From: Zhenhengia stercoravium
GTDB lineage: Bacteria; Bacillota; Clostridia; Lachnospirales; Cellulosilyticaceae
Assembly (NCBI GenBank): GCA_018883975.1
Contig: JAHLFD010000094.1
Location: 1-5,947, forward strand
DNA length: 5,947 nucleotides
Direction: 5' to 3'
Position 1 is the first letter of the stretch. Each line of letters begins with the position of its first letter. Position numbers and translations under genes: made by a program. The notes below the pieces were generated by a model. It saw only the letters and a list, made by a program, of their open reading frames with translations. It was not told where the DNA came from and searched no databases. Below, piece by piece: positions 1-5,797 of this stretch.

Positions 1-30
1 TTAGGAATACTAATTAAATACTCAAATATT

Positions 31-147
31 TTTGGTGACGATGCGCTTTAGGGAAACACCCGTTCCCATACCGAACACGTAGGTTAAGACTAAAGCGGCT
101 GATGGTACTTGGCTGGAGACGGCCCGGGAGAGTAGGTGGTTGCCAAA
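31..147 (+). rRNA. rrf: 5S ribosomal RNA, complete
   Basis: This is the 5S rRNA of the large ribosomal subunit. The terminal helix I is visible: TTTGGTGAC at 31-39 pairs with GTTGCCAAA at 139-147, using two G-U wobbles. The universally conserved loop CCCATACCGAAC lies near 65-76 and the GATGGTACTT segment near 101-110, as in bacterial 5S. The length of 117 nt is normal. Positions 1-30 are AT-rich and should be the end of the 23S-5S spacer, so the 23S gene would lie just left of the window. The exact ends may differ by 1-2 nt. A tRNA follows 10 nt downstream in the same transcript. Confidence 0.95.
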
Positions 148-157
148 TTTTTAATAT

Positions 158-230
<73 letters not shown>

Positions 231-235
231 TGAAT

Positions 236-285
236 AAAAGTCCCAGAAGCTTTTGATTTCAAAAGTTGCTGGGGCTTTTTGTTTT
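236..285 (+). terminator. rRNA operon terminator, probably two-way
   Basis: AAAGTCCCAG (237-246) pairs with CTGGGGCTTT (269-278), and the helix continues inwards through AGCTTTTG and CAAAAGTT to a 4-nt ATTT loop, with one mismatch. The run TTTTTGTTTT follows at 276-285. It lies directly after the tRNA and ends the rRNA operon. Read on the - strand the same stem is followed by ACTTTTATT, and it sits about 28 nt after the stop codon of the acetyltransferase gene, so it can also end that transcript. Confidence 0.9.
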
Positions 286-306
286 ACTATTTTTTTATAA
301 TGATTA

Positions 307-792
307 TTAAAATGATAAGAGCATATCATACCAGCATGCACCACCATGTACAGAAGCTGAGACGCCTTGATTTTCATAGCCAAAGCGATTATAGAAAGGA
401 ATTAAATGCTCTTTGCACGTTAAGATGATACCTTTTCGGTTATGACTTTTAGCTGTATCAATGAGGTATTCCATAAGTGCAGAGGCAATACCTTGATGCT
501 GATAGTCGGGCAAGACATCTAAGCCAAATACAGTTTGGTAAGCACCATGAGGGTCATGTAAGCTGGCATCTTCATATAATTCATCAGAAATAATATTGGA
601 ATTAATGACCGCACCATTAATAAAACCAATGATTTTATCTTTATCAAGCGCTACGAAGAAGTGTTCAGGAAAATGTATAAGACGTGAGCGAAAGCTTTCT
701 TTACTAGCAGCTTCAGCTGCAGGAAAACAGATAGCTTCTATTTCTGTAATGGTATCTAAATCTTGTAAGGTGGCAGGTCTGATTGTAATCAT
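307..792 (-). CDS. GNAT family N-acetyltransferase
   Basis: This is a predicted cytosolic acetyl-CoA-dependent N-acetyltransferase of 161 aa, a usual GNAT length. The N-terminal MITIRPAT and the segment around residues 22-45 (CFPAAEAAS, then SF..R, FPE) resemble the arylalkylamine-acetyltransferase-like branch. The acetyl-CoA pyrophosphate loop is Q98-H-Q-G101-I-A103 (Q-x-x-G-x-A) after the strand ending LDVLPDY. PFYNRFGY (132-139) carries the usual late tyrosine, Y134. I chose the ATG at 792 rather than the upstream in-frame ATG at 837, because AGGAGA (803-808) sits 10 nt before it, while the extra 15 residues lie over the promoter and look non-coding. The substrate is unknown; small amines or protein N-termini are both possible. 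It follows glpK on the same strand but is separated by a terminator and has its own promoter, so a link to glycerol metabolism is not shown. Confidence 0.88.
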   Translation of the reverse strand: MITIRPATLQDLDTITEIEAICFPAAEAASKESFRSRLIHFPEHFFVALDKDKIIGFINGAVINSNIISDELYEDASLHDPHGAYQTVFGLDVLPDYQHQGIASALMEYLIDTAKSHNRKGIILTCKEHLIPFYNRFGYENQGVSASVHGGACWYDMLLSF

Positions 793-827
793 AAGTATAT
801 ATTCTCCTTGGTTTGAATTTTGTTTAC

Positions 828-836
828 AGTATAACA
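828..836 (-). promoter_or_regulatory. Extended -10 promoter of the acetyltransferase gene
   Basis: On the - strand the sequence reads TGTTATACT, an extended -10 (TGn) followed by TATACT, a 5/6 match to TATAAT. No good -35 box is seen 16-18 nt upstream, as is usual for extended -10 promoters. The start would be near 821, about 30 nt ahead of the chosen ATG at 792. This promoter lies between the glp terminator and the gene, and it overlaps the longer alternative reading frame start at 837, which supports the shorter start. Confidence 0.6.
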
Positions 837-863
837 TATTTCTTTATAAAAATAGGAGCCAAC

Positions 864-910
864 TAAAAAGGTGAGGTTATTTCTAATTTTGAAATAACCT
901 CACCTTTTTA
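864..910 (-). terminator. glp operon terminator overlapping the glpK stop codon
   Basis: A perfect 20-bp inverted repeat (864-883 with 891-910) encloses a 7-nt loop. On the - strand the 3' arm ends in CCTTTTTA, giving a short U-run. The first three bases of the 5' arm (910-908) are the TAA stop of glpK, so there is no spacer between the coding region and the hairpin. It is nearly symmetrical and could stop transcription from either side. Confidence 0.88.
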
Positions 911-2404
911 ATCTTCTTTAGCCCATTCTCTGGTGCATTTGATAGCTTTATGCCACCCTTTAAGTAGAGATTCACGTTTGGAAGATTCCATTTTTGGAGT
1001 AAAACTCTTTGAAAGGGCCCAGTTGGTACTAATGTCTTCTTGATCCTTCCAATAACCTACAGCAAGACCTGCTAAATAGGCTGCACCTAGGGCGGTAGTT
1101 TCAATAACTTCTGGTCTATCTACCTTTGTGCCAAGTATATCTGACTGGAATTGCATAAGGAAGTTATTAGCACATGCACCGCCATCTACTTTAAGTGCTT
1201 TAAGTGAGATACCAGAGTCCTCTTGCATAGCCATAAGCACGTCATAAGTCTGATAAGCTAATGATTCTAAAGTGGCCCTAATAAAATGTTCTTTCTTAAC
1301 ACCACGTGTAAGGCCTAATATAGTACCTCTTGCATACTGGTCCCAATAAGGTGCACCAAGCCCTGTAAAGGCAGGAACGATATAAACGCCATTGGAATCT
1401 GGGACAGAATTGGCATAAGTTTCAGTATGTGCAGCATGGTCTATCATACGAAGCTCATCACGTAACCATTGAATAGCAGCACCTGCAATAAATACACTAC
1501 CTTCTAAAGCATATTCAACTTTATTATCTATACCCCAGGCAATGGTAGTGAGTAGGCCTTTATGAGAGAGGATAGCTTTTTCGCCTGTATTCATAAGAAG
1601 AAAGCATCCTGTGCCATAAGTGTTTTTAGCCGTGCCAGGAGCATGACAAATCTGACCAAATAAGGCAGCTTGTTGATCCCCAGCAGCACCACTAATAGGG
1701 ATTTCTCCGCCCAATAGAGTAGTATCGGTATGTCCATATACACAGCTTGATGGTTTAACTTGAGGGAGCATACTAGCTGGAATATCTAATCTAGCTAGTA
1801 TCTCCTCATCCCATTTAAGGGTATGAATATTAAAGAGCATTGTTCTAGAGGCATTAGAGTAATCTGTTACGTGTACTTTACCTTTTGTAAGATTCCAGAT
1901 AAGCCAAGTATCTATTGTACCGAAGAGGAGCTCACCTTTTAATGCTTTTTCCCTAGCACCTTCCACATGATCTAAAATCCATTTAATTTTAGTTGCTGAA
2001 AAATAAGCATCTATAATAAGACCAGTTTTTTCTTTAATAATCTGATCAAAGCCTTCTTCTTTTAGGACATCACATGTATCAGACGTTCTACGGCATTGCC
2101 ATACAATAGCATTATAAATAGGTTTACCTGTTGCTCTATCCCATATTACTGTTGTTTCGCGCTGATTGGTAATACCTATAGCGGCAATATCACTGGCAGT
2201 AGCATTAATTTTTTGCATAGCTTCAGTAGCTACACTTATTTGGGTAAACCAAATTTCCATAGGATCATGTTCTACCCATCCAGCTTTAGGATAAATTTGT
2301 GTAAATTCTTTTTGAGCTACACTTTCAATTAGACCATTTTTATTAAATAAAATACATCTGGAGCTTGTAGTACCTTGGTCTAATGACGCAATGTATTTTG
2401 ACAT
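908..2404 (-). CDS. glpK: Glycerol kinase
   Basis: The enzyme phosphorylates glycerol with ATP to sn-glycerol-3-phosphate in the cytosol, which traps glycerol and feeds the dehydrogenase encoded upstream. At 498 aa it is full length. Visible motifs are the phosphate loop D9-QGTTSS, glycerol-site residues R82-E83, W102, Y134 and the catalytic base D243 in GAAGDQQ, FGGY signature 1 at 134-146 (YFSATKIKWILD) and signature 2 near 364-384 (GLTRGV through LESLAYQ), and the adenine-side VDGGACANN at 406-414. The regulatory loop after VYG (223-236) is DTTLLGGEIPI. It has T229 where enterococcal and Bacillus enzymes carry the HPr-phosphorylated histidine, and it also lacks the E. coli fructose-bisphosphate loop arginine. 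The AGGGGG ribosome site is at 2415-2420, 10 nt before ATG. The gap to the preceding gene is 59 nt with no clear terminator or promoter, so cotranscription is likely. Confidence 0.97.
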   Translation of the reverse strand: MSKYIASLDQGTTSSRCILFNKNGLIESVAQKEFTQIYPKAGWVEHDPMEIWFTQISVATEAMQKINATASDIAAIGITNQRETTVIWDRATGKPIYNAIVWQCRRTSDTCDVLKEEGFDQIIKEKTGLIIDAYFSATKIKWILDHVEGAREKALKGELLFGTIDTWLIWNLTKGKVHVTDYSNASRTMLFNIHTLKWDEEILARLDIPASMLPQVKPSSCVYGHTDTTLLGGEIPISGAAGDQQAALFGQICHAPGTAKNTYGTGCFLLMNTGEKAILSHKGLLTTIAWGIDNKVEYALEGSVFIAGAAIQWLRDELRMIDHAAHTETYANSVPDSNGVYIVPAFTGLGAPYWDQYARGTILGLTRGVKKEHFIRATLESLAYQTYDVLMAMQEDSGISLKALKVDGGACANNFLMQFQSDILGTKVDRPEVIETTALGAAYLAGLAVGYWKDQEDISTNWALSKSFTPKMESSKRESLLKGWHKAIKCTREWAKED

Positions 2405-2463
2405 AAATAAAATACCCCCTCATTCATCTATAACTTTATTCTAGCATACTACCATGTAAAGAT

Positions 2464-2832
2464 TTAGGGTGTTTTTGAAACACTTTGAGTCGCAATAAGG
2501 CTAATGCCTGTATGAGCTAAGTCTTTGCAGATAATATCCCCCAAATTAATAGGTGCCCGTACTTTTAGTTTTTTAATAGCCTCCATACAAGGCATAATCA
2601 TTTCTTTAGGAATAGGTCTTGTGGTCTTAACAGCTGCCCTAGGGAGAATACCATTTATAACAGGTATGGTAGAAGTTAAAAGGCGTGTTGGATGAGTACA
2701 TTCTTCTTTTGCATACTCTAGGCCAATTTTGCAGGAGTTGCCTGTAACAGTTATGACCTGATTATTTTCTAAAGTAGCTGTAAGTAGACAGCCTAAAGGG
2801 CAGCCAATACAAGTAAGTTCAACTTTATGCAT
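2464..2832 (-). CDS. DUF1667 family cysteine-rich redox partner
   Basis: This is a 122-aa protein of the DUF1667 (COG3862) type, commonly found beside GlpA-like and NAD-linked flavoproteins in Clostridia and Thermotoga; its biochemical role is not settled. The N-terminus has C8-x2-C11-x3-C15 (TCIGCPLGC) and C34 in GNSC, a spacing that suggests an Fe-S or other metal site. C45, C82 and C102 are further cysteines. Other family-like features are the RLLTSTIPV stretch and VKTTRPIPK (68-76). There is no signal peptide or membrane segment. The start codon lies only 3 nt after the stop of the upstream fused flavoprotein, and its AGGAG site (2840-2844) is inside that gene's last codons, so translation is probably coupled and the two products likely form one complex. 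Electron-transfer function is an inference. Confidence 0.85.
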   Translation of the reverse strand: MHKVELTCIGCPLGCLLTATLENNQVITVTGNSCKIGLEYAKEECTHPTRLLTSTIPVINGILPRAAVKTTRPIPKEMIMPCMEAIKKLKVRAPINLGDIICKDLAHTGISLIATQSVSKTP

Positions 2833-2835
2833 CTT

Positions 2836-5493
2836 TTAACTCCTTTCTATTTTAAGAGTGATGGATTTAAGGTTAGGGTGAGCTGTAAATAAATCTGGTG
2901 TAAGGATAAAGTTTTCCATTTCACCAGGAGTAAAAATACGTTTTTTCTTTTTCAAAACTAGTGTGTCATCAAAATAGAGACACTTATAGGCATTTTTATA
3001 AACTTTATTCACTCTAAACCTTAAGGTAGTAGGTTCTACAGGAGTTGGCTGAATGAACTGAGGAACACAGTAACGTACACCTTCTTCAGTGACTACAGAA
3101 ATAGGGTTGTTTACATCTGGAGTATCTTCAAGAATATAGTCAGCGGCTTTCTCGCCTGCAAGAGAACTTTCTTCAGAAACATAGTCTACAAGGTCATGAA
3201 CATGAAGTACATTACCACAGGCAAAGATACCAGGCGTACTTGTTTCAAGTGTATCTGTAACAACAGGACCACCTGTAATAGGTGAGAGATTAACCTTGGC
3301 CTGACGAGAAAGTTCATTTTCAGGCAGGAGCCCTACAGAAAGAAGTAGTAAATCGCAGGGGATAAAAGTTGCTGTAGAACGGATAGGTTGTCTATTAGCA
3401 TCAACTTCAGCAACAGTAACACCTTCTATTTGATCATGACCATGAATTTCAATAACTGTATGACTGAGCTTAAGAGGAATTTGATAATCATCTAGGCATT
3501 GAACAATATTACGTTTAAGTCCACTAGAGAAAGGCATAATTTCTATAACAGCTTGAACATGGGCACCTTCTAAAGTCATACGTCTTGCCATAATAAGTCC
3601 AATATCTCCAGAACCGAGTATAACGACTTCCTTACCAGGGAGGATCCCCTTCATATTGACCAATTTTTGTGCCGTGCCAGCAGTTAGGATACCTTTGCAC
3701 CTAGAACCTGGGATAGTAAGAGCACCTCTAGGTCTTTCTCTACATCCCATAGCGAGGACAATAGCTTTTGCTTTAAGTGTAAGAAGTCCATAAGAAGGAC
3801 TTAATGCTGTAAGCTCCTTATTAGGAGTAATAGAAGTAACAGTTGTGCTGAGTAGATAAGGAATATGAGCCTTTTGAACACTACGGATAAAGCAGTCTGC
3901 ATATTCAGGACCTGTAAGTTCCTCTTTGAAGGTATGAAGGCCGAAGCCGTTATGAATACACTGATTTAAAATCCCTCCTAGATAAGGTTCTCTTTCTATA
4001 ATAAGTAAACGATCTATCCCTTTCTTATGAGCGGCAAGAGCAGCACTTAATCCAGCAGGCCCTCCTCCAATAATAATAAGATCATACTCTTTTTCTATAG
4101 GAAGCATAGGAGTAGAATGGGGCGTATCCCCAAGACCAGAAAGAAGCTCAGAATTTCTAATAAAGCAAAAGCCGGATTGGCACCTACCAGCACCAGCGCG
4201 CGTACGCCTTTTAATGCCATTTAAATCTACGGCACCTAATGGTCTATGAATGGCCTCTAAAATTTCAGCTTCTGTAATTTGTTCACAGCGGCATACAATT
4301 TTGCCATAGAGAGGATTTTCTTTAATAAGTTCTTTTTGCTTATGTAGTGGAAGGCTATTAAAATGTACAATGCCTTTTCTGGTAGGGGTGAAATCTGGAT
4401 TAGGAGCAGGCTTAAGTTTTGTAAAAATAGCCTGAGCTAGTTCTTTACCTATAAGAGGAGCACAGCTAAGACCAGGTGATTCAATCCCAAGTGCATTAAA
4501 GAAGTTAGGGACATCAGGTGCTTCGCCAAGGATGAAATCATCTTGATCATTATGAGCCCTAAGTCCGCTAAAAGAAGTAATTATATATCCCATAGGGATA
4601 GAAGTAGTAGTACGTAAGGCACCAGAAAGTACTTGGTCTAGGCCAGAACGTGTTGTATTAACATTGTCTTTATCTGTACATGGCGTGGCAGTAGGGCCAA
4701 TTAACAAATTACCATCTATGGTAGGGGTAACAAGAATCCCCTTCCCTTTAGAAGTAGGCAGTTGGAATAAGGTACGAACAAAAAGGTTACCTACATATTT
4801 ATCAAATAAGTCATATTCACCTTTAATAGGGGTAATAGTAAAGGTATGTTTGCTCACACTGTTATTGATCACATCACTAAATACACCAGCAGCATTAACT
4901 ACAACACGTGCCTTAAAAGACTCGGAAGGTGTAGAAAGGATGAAAGCATTCTCCTCTTTAACAATAGAGGTAACAGGGGTATTGAATTTAAATTGTACAC
5001 CATTAGCATGAGCATTTTCTGCAAGAGCAAGTGTAAGTGTGAAAGGGCAGACAATACCACTTGTAGGCGCATAGAGTGCATTGACTATTTGGGTATTTTC
5101 TGCAAGGTGAGGCTCTAGACTGATTACTTCAGAACGCGTAAGGATTTGAAGGTTAGGGACACCATTTTGTTTACCACGTTCTTTAAGGTCTATAAGTTTA
5201 GGATAATCCTCCTCATTAAGATTAAGGACAAGGGCTCCATTTCGCTTAAAGGGAATGTCTAGCTGGGCAGCTAGTTCATCAAACAAAAGGTTGCTTCTTG
5301 CATTAAGCCTAGCTTTGTGAGTATGAGGTAGAGGGTCAAAACCAGCATGGATAATAGCACTATTTGCTTTACTTGTCCCACAGCATACATCATTCTCTTT
5401 TTCTAAAACGAGTGTATGAAGTTTATATCTAGAAAGTTCTCGTGCAATGGAGCAGCCGATTACACCTGCCCCTATAATGATGACATCATACAT
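2836..5493 (-). CDS. glpA: Fused GlpA-like G3P dehydrogenase and NAD-linked flavoprotein
   Basis: This 885-aa soluble protein should oxidise glycerol-3-phosphate to dihydroxyacetone phosphate. Residues 1-370 are a DAO/LhgO-GlpA-type FAD domain: Rossmann G8-A-G-V-I-G13, conserved HAG (49-51), NAAGVFSD (200-207) and the C-terminal FAD segment with SGLR (309-312) and GIESPGL. Residues 398-447 are a BFD-like [2Fe-2S] module with C401-x-C403 and C438-x4-C443. After a linker of about 20 residues comes a pyridine nucleotide-disulfide oxidoreductase-like half (468-790): FAD loop GGGPAG (476-481), NAD(P) loop G627-S-G-D-I-G632 and the late FAD motif TPGIFACGN (753-761). Residues 795-885 form a C-terminal tail. 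These halves are usually two adjacent genes. The fusion is in one uninterrupted frame, and M463, the likely ancestral start of the second protein, has no ribosome site. The start is fixed by GGAGGTGA (5501-5508), 7 nt upstream. No GlpC-type membrane anchor is nearby. The gene symbol applies to the N-terminal half only. Confidence 0.9.
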   Translation of the reverse strand: MYDVIIIGAGVIGCSIARELSRYKLHTLVLEKENDVCCGTSKANSAIIHAGFDPLPHTHKARLNARSNLLFDELAAQLDIPFKRNGALVLNLNEEDYPKLIDLKERGKQNGVPNLQILTRSEVISLEPHLAENTQIVNALYAPTSGIVCPFTLTLALAENAHANGVQFKFNTPVTSIVKEENAFILSTPSESFKARVVVNAAGVFSDVINNSVSKHTFTITPIKGEYDLFDKYVGNLFVRTLFQLPTSKGKGILVTPTIDGNLLIGPTATPCTDKDNVNTTRSGLDQVLSGALRTTTSIPMGYIITSFSGLRAHNDQDDFILGEAPDVPNFFNALGIESPGLSCAPLIGKELAQAIFTKLKPAPNPDFTPTRKGIVHFNSLPLHKQKELIKENPLYGKIVCRCEQITEAEILEAIHRPLGAVDLNGIKRRTRAGAGRCQSGFCFIRNSELLSGLGDTPHSTPMLPIEKEYDLIIIGGGPAGLSAALAAHKKGIDRLLIIEREPYLGGILNQCIHNGFGLHTFKEELTGPEYADCFIRSVQKAHIPYLLSTTVTSITPNKELTALSPSYGLLTLKAKAIVLAMGCRERPRGALTIPGSRCKGILTAGTAQKLVNMKGILPGKEVVILGSGDIGLIMARRMTLEGAHVQAVIEIMPFSSGLKRNIVQCLDDYQIPLKLSHTVIEIHGHDQIEGVTVAEVDANRQPIRSTATFIPCDLLLLSVGLLPENELSRQAKVNLSPITGGPVVTDTLETSTPGIFACGNVLHVHDLVDYVSEESSLAGEKAADYILEDTPDVNNPISVVTEEGVRYCVPQFIQPTPVEPTTLRFRVNKVYKNAYKCLYFDDTLVLKKKKRIFTPGEMENFILTPDLFTAHPNLKSITLKIERS

Positions 5494-5500
5494 ATTACAT

Positions 5501-5508
5501 TCACCTCC
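5501..5508 (-). promoter_or_regulatory. Strong ribosome binding site, possibly masked by a small hairpin
   Basis: GGAGGTGA is 7 nt before the ATG of the fused flavoprotein, a near-perfect match to the 16S tail. In the RNA, CCCC (5515-5512) can pair with GG-A-GG (5508-5504) across a UUU loop with one bulged A, which could partly hide the site. The pairing is only 4 bp and may be incidental. Confidence 0.75.
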
Positions 5509-5520
5509 AAAGGGGATTTA

Positions 5521-5567
5521 TTAATAAAAATAAGGAACTCCTTTATGGTTAATAGCAGGACTTCCTT
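5521..5567 (-). terminator. Leader hairpin with U-run (putative attenuator of the glp operon)
   Basis: On the - strand AAGGAAGTCCT (5567-5557) pairs with AGGAGTTCCTT (5542-5532): ten pairs and one G-G mismatch around a 14-nt loop. ATTTTTATT follows immediately. This is the form of an intrinsic terminator, but it sits upstream of the operon, ending about 12 nt before the ribosome site, where it would block expression unless read through. In Bacillus subtilis the antiterminator GlpP acts on such a leader terminator at glpD. A similar role here is an inference; glpP is not in the window. Confidence 0.6.
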
Positions 5568-5645
5568 TCTCTTAGACTTAACTATTTACTTTCTATAAAA
5601 TATATGAGAGGAATAGAGCAAATATGAGATATAAGAGGGGGAAAC

Positions 5646-5663
5646 TATACACAACTGTGTATA
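5646..5663. promoter_or_regulatory. 18-bp palindrome, candidate operator
   Basis: TATACACA-AC-TGTGTATA is a perfect inverted repeat of 8-bp arms with a 2-bp centre, typical of a dimeric repressor site. It covers the candidate -10 box of the glp promoter. It does not contain the central CG of a catabolite (cre) site and does not match the Rex or Crp consensus. Each arm also resembles a DnaA box (TTATNCACA), so a DnaA pair is the rival reading. Confidence 0.45.
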
Positions 5664-5686
5664 AAATTGGGGGTAAAATGTGTGTA
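5658..5686 (-). promoter_or_regulatory. Candidate glp operon promoter
   Basis: On the - strand TACACA (5686-5681, 4/6 to TTGACA) and TATACA (5663-5658, 4/6 to TATAAT) are 17 nt apart. Transcription would start near 5651 inside the palindrome and give a leader of about 155 nt with the hairpin at 5532-5567. Other weak pairs exist nearer the gene, such as TTGCTC with TATAGA 18 nt apart, so the assignment is tentative. Confidence 0.35.
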
Positions 5687-5721
5687 ATAAGTGGATAATA
5701 AACTTAATATGGGGATAACAT

Positions 5722-5747
5722 AAAAAAGTAATAAAAAGCAAAAAAAA
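5722..5747 (+). promoter_or_regulatory. Phased A-tracts, UP-element-like
   Basis: Runs of 6, 5 and 8 adenines (5722-5727, 5733-5737, 5740-5747) are spaced by roughly one helical turn, about 50 to 75 nt upstream of the expected rRNA start. Such tracts bend DNA and bind the alpha C-terminal domain of RNA polymerase at strong rRNA promoters. Confidence 0.5.
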
Positions 5748-5761
5748 GTTGAGAAATAGTG

Positions 5762-5790
5762 TTGACTTATGCAAGGTTATGGTGCATAAT
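5762..5790 (+). promoter_or_regulatory. rRNA operon promoter
   Basis: TTGACT (5762-5767) and CATAAT (5785-5790) are each 5/6 matches to the sigma-70/SigA boxes with an ideal 17-bp spacer. The start is expected at A5797 or G5798. The A-tracts upstream and the boxA-like leader downstream identify it as the promoter of the next rRNA operon. It is the strongest promoter in the window and points away from the glp genes. The boxes lie within a dyad: TTGACTTAT (5762-5770) is repeated inverted as ATAAGTCAA (5789-5797). Confidence 0.85.
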
Positions 5791-5797
5791 AAGTCAA

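Larger units (their letters stand above)
5494..5761. other. Intergenic regulatory region between glp and the rRNA operon
   Basis: This is the main stretch without a gene. From the glp side it holds the ribosome site, the leader terminator-like hairpin, AT-rich leader, an 18-bp palindrome (5646-5663), DnaA-box-like 9-mers up to 5718 and A-tracts at 5722-5747 before the rRNA -35 box. A 74-codon frame on the - strand (5586-5810) lacks a ribosome site, has a low-complexity Leu/Phe/Ile/Tyr/Ser make-up and overlaps the rRNA promoter, so I do not call it a gene. Confidence 0.7.

Noticed and set aside
793..837. Longer start of the acetyltransferase (15 more residues)
   Set aside because: The extension covers the extended -10 promoter and the ribosome site that serves the ATG at 792, and the added residues do not look like a GNAT N-terminus.
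596..874. 92-codon frame on the + strand over the acetyltransferase gene
   Set aside because: It is the shadow of a conserved GNAT gene and ends within the glp terminator region.
2096..2332. 78-codon frame on the + strand inside glpK
   Set aside because: It lies opposite conserved GlpK motifs and has no start signals.
2405..2463. Separate glpK promoter in the 59-nt gap
   Set aside because: No -35/-10 pair with acceptable spacing was found, so glpK is best read as part of the operon.
4105..4135. Internal start at M463 of the fused flavoprotein as a separate second protein
   Set aside because: No ribosome site precedes this ATG; only a small GGGG/CCCC hairpin is present. The frame is continuous, so a single fusion protein is the simpler reading.
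4664..5118. Open frames on the + strand, and one in another - frame, within the fused flavoprotein gene
   Set aside because: They have no ribosome sites or recognisable domains and lie opposite or out of frame to a well-supported coding region.
5646..5663. Catabolite (cre), Rex or Crp/Fnr operator
   Set aside because: The palindrome lacks the central CG of cre sites and does not fit the Rex TTGTTAA-type or Crp TGTGA-N6-TCACA arms.
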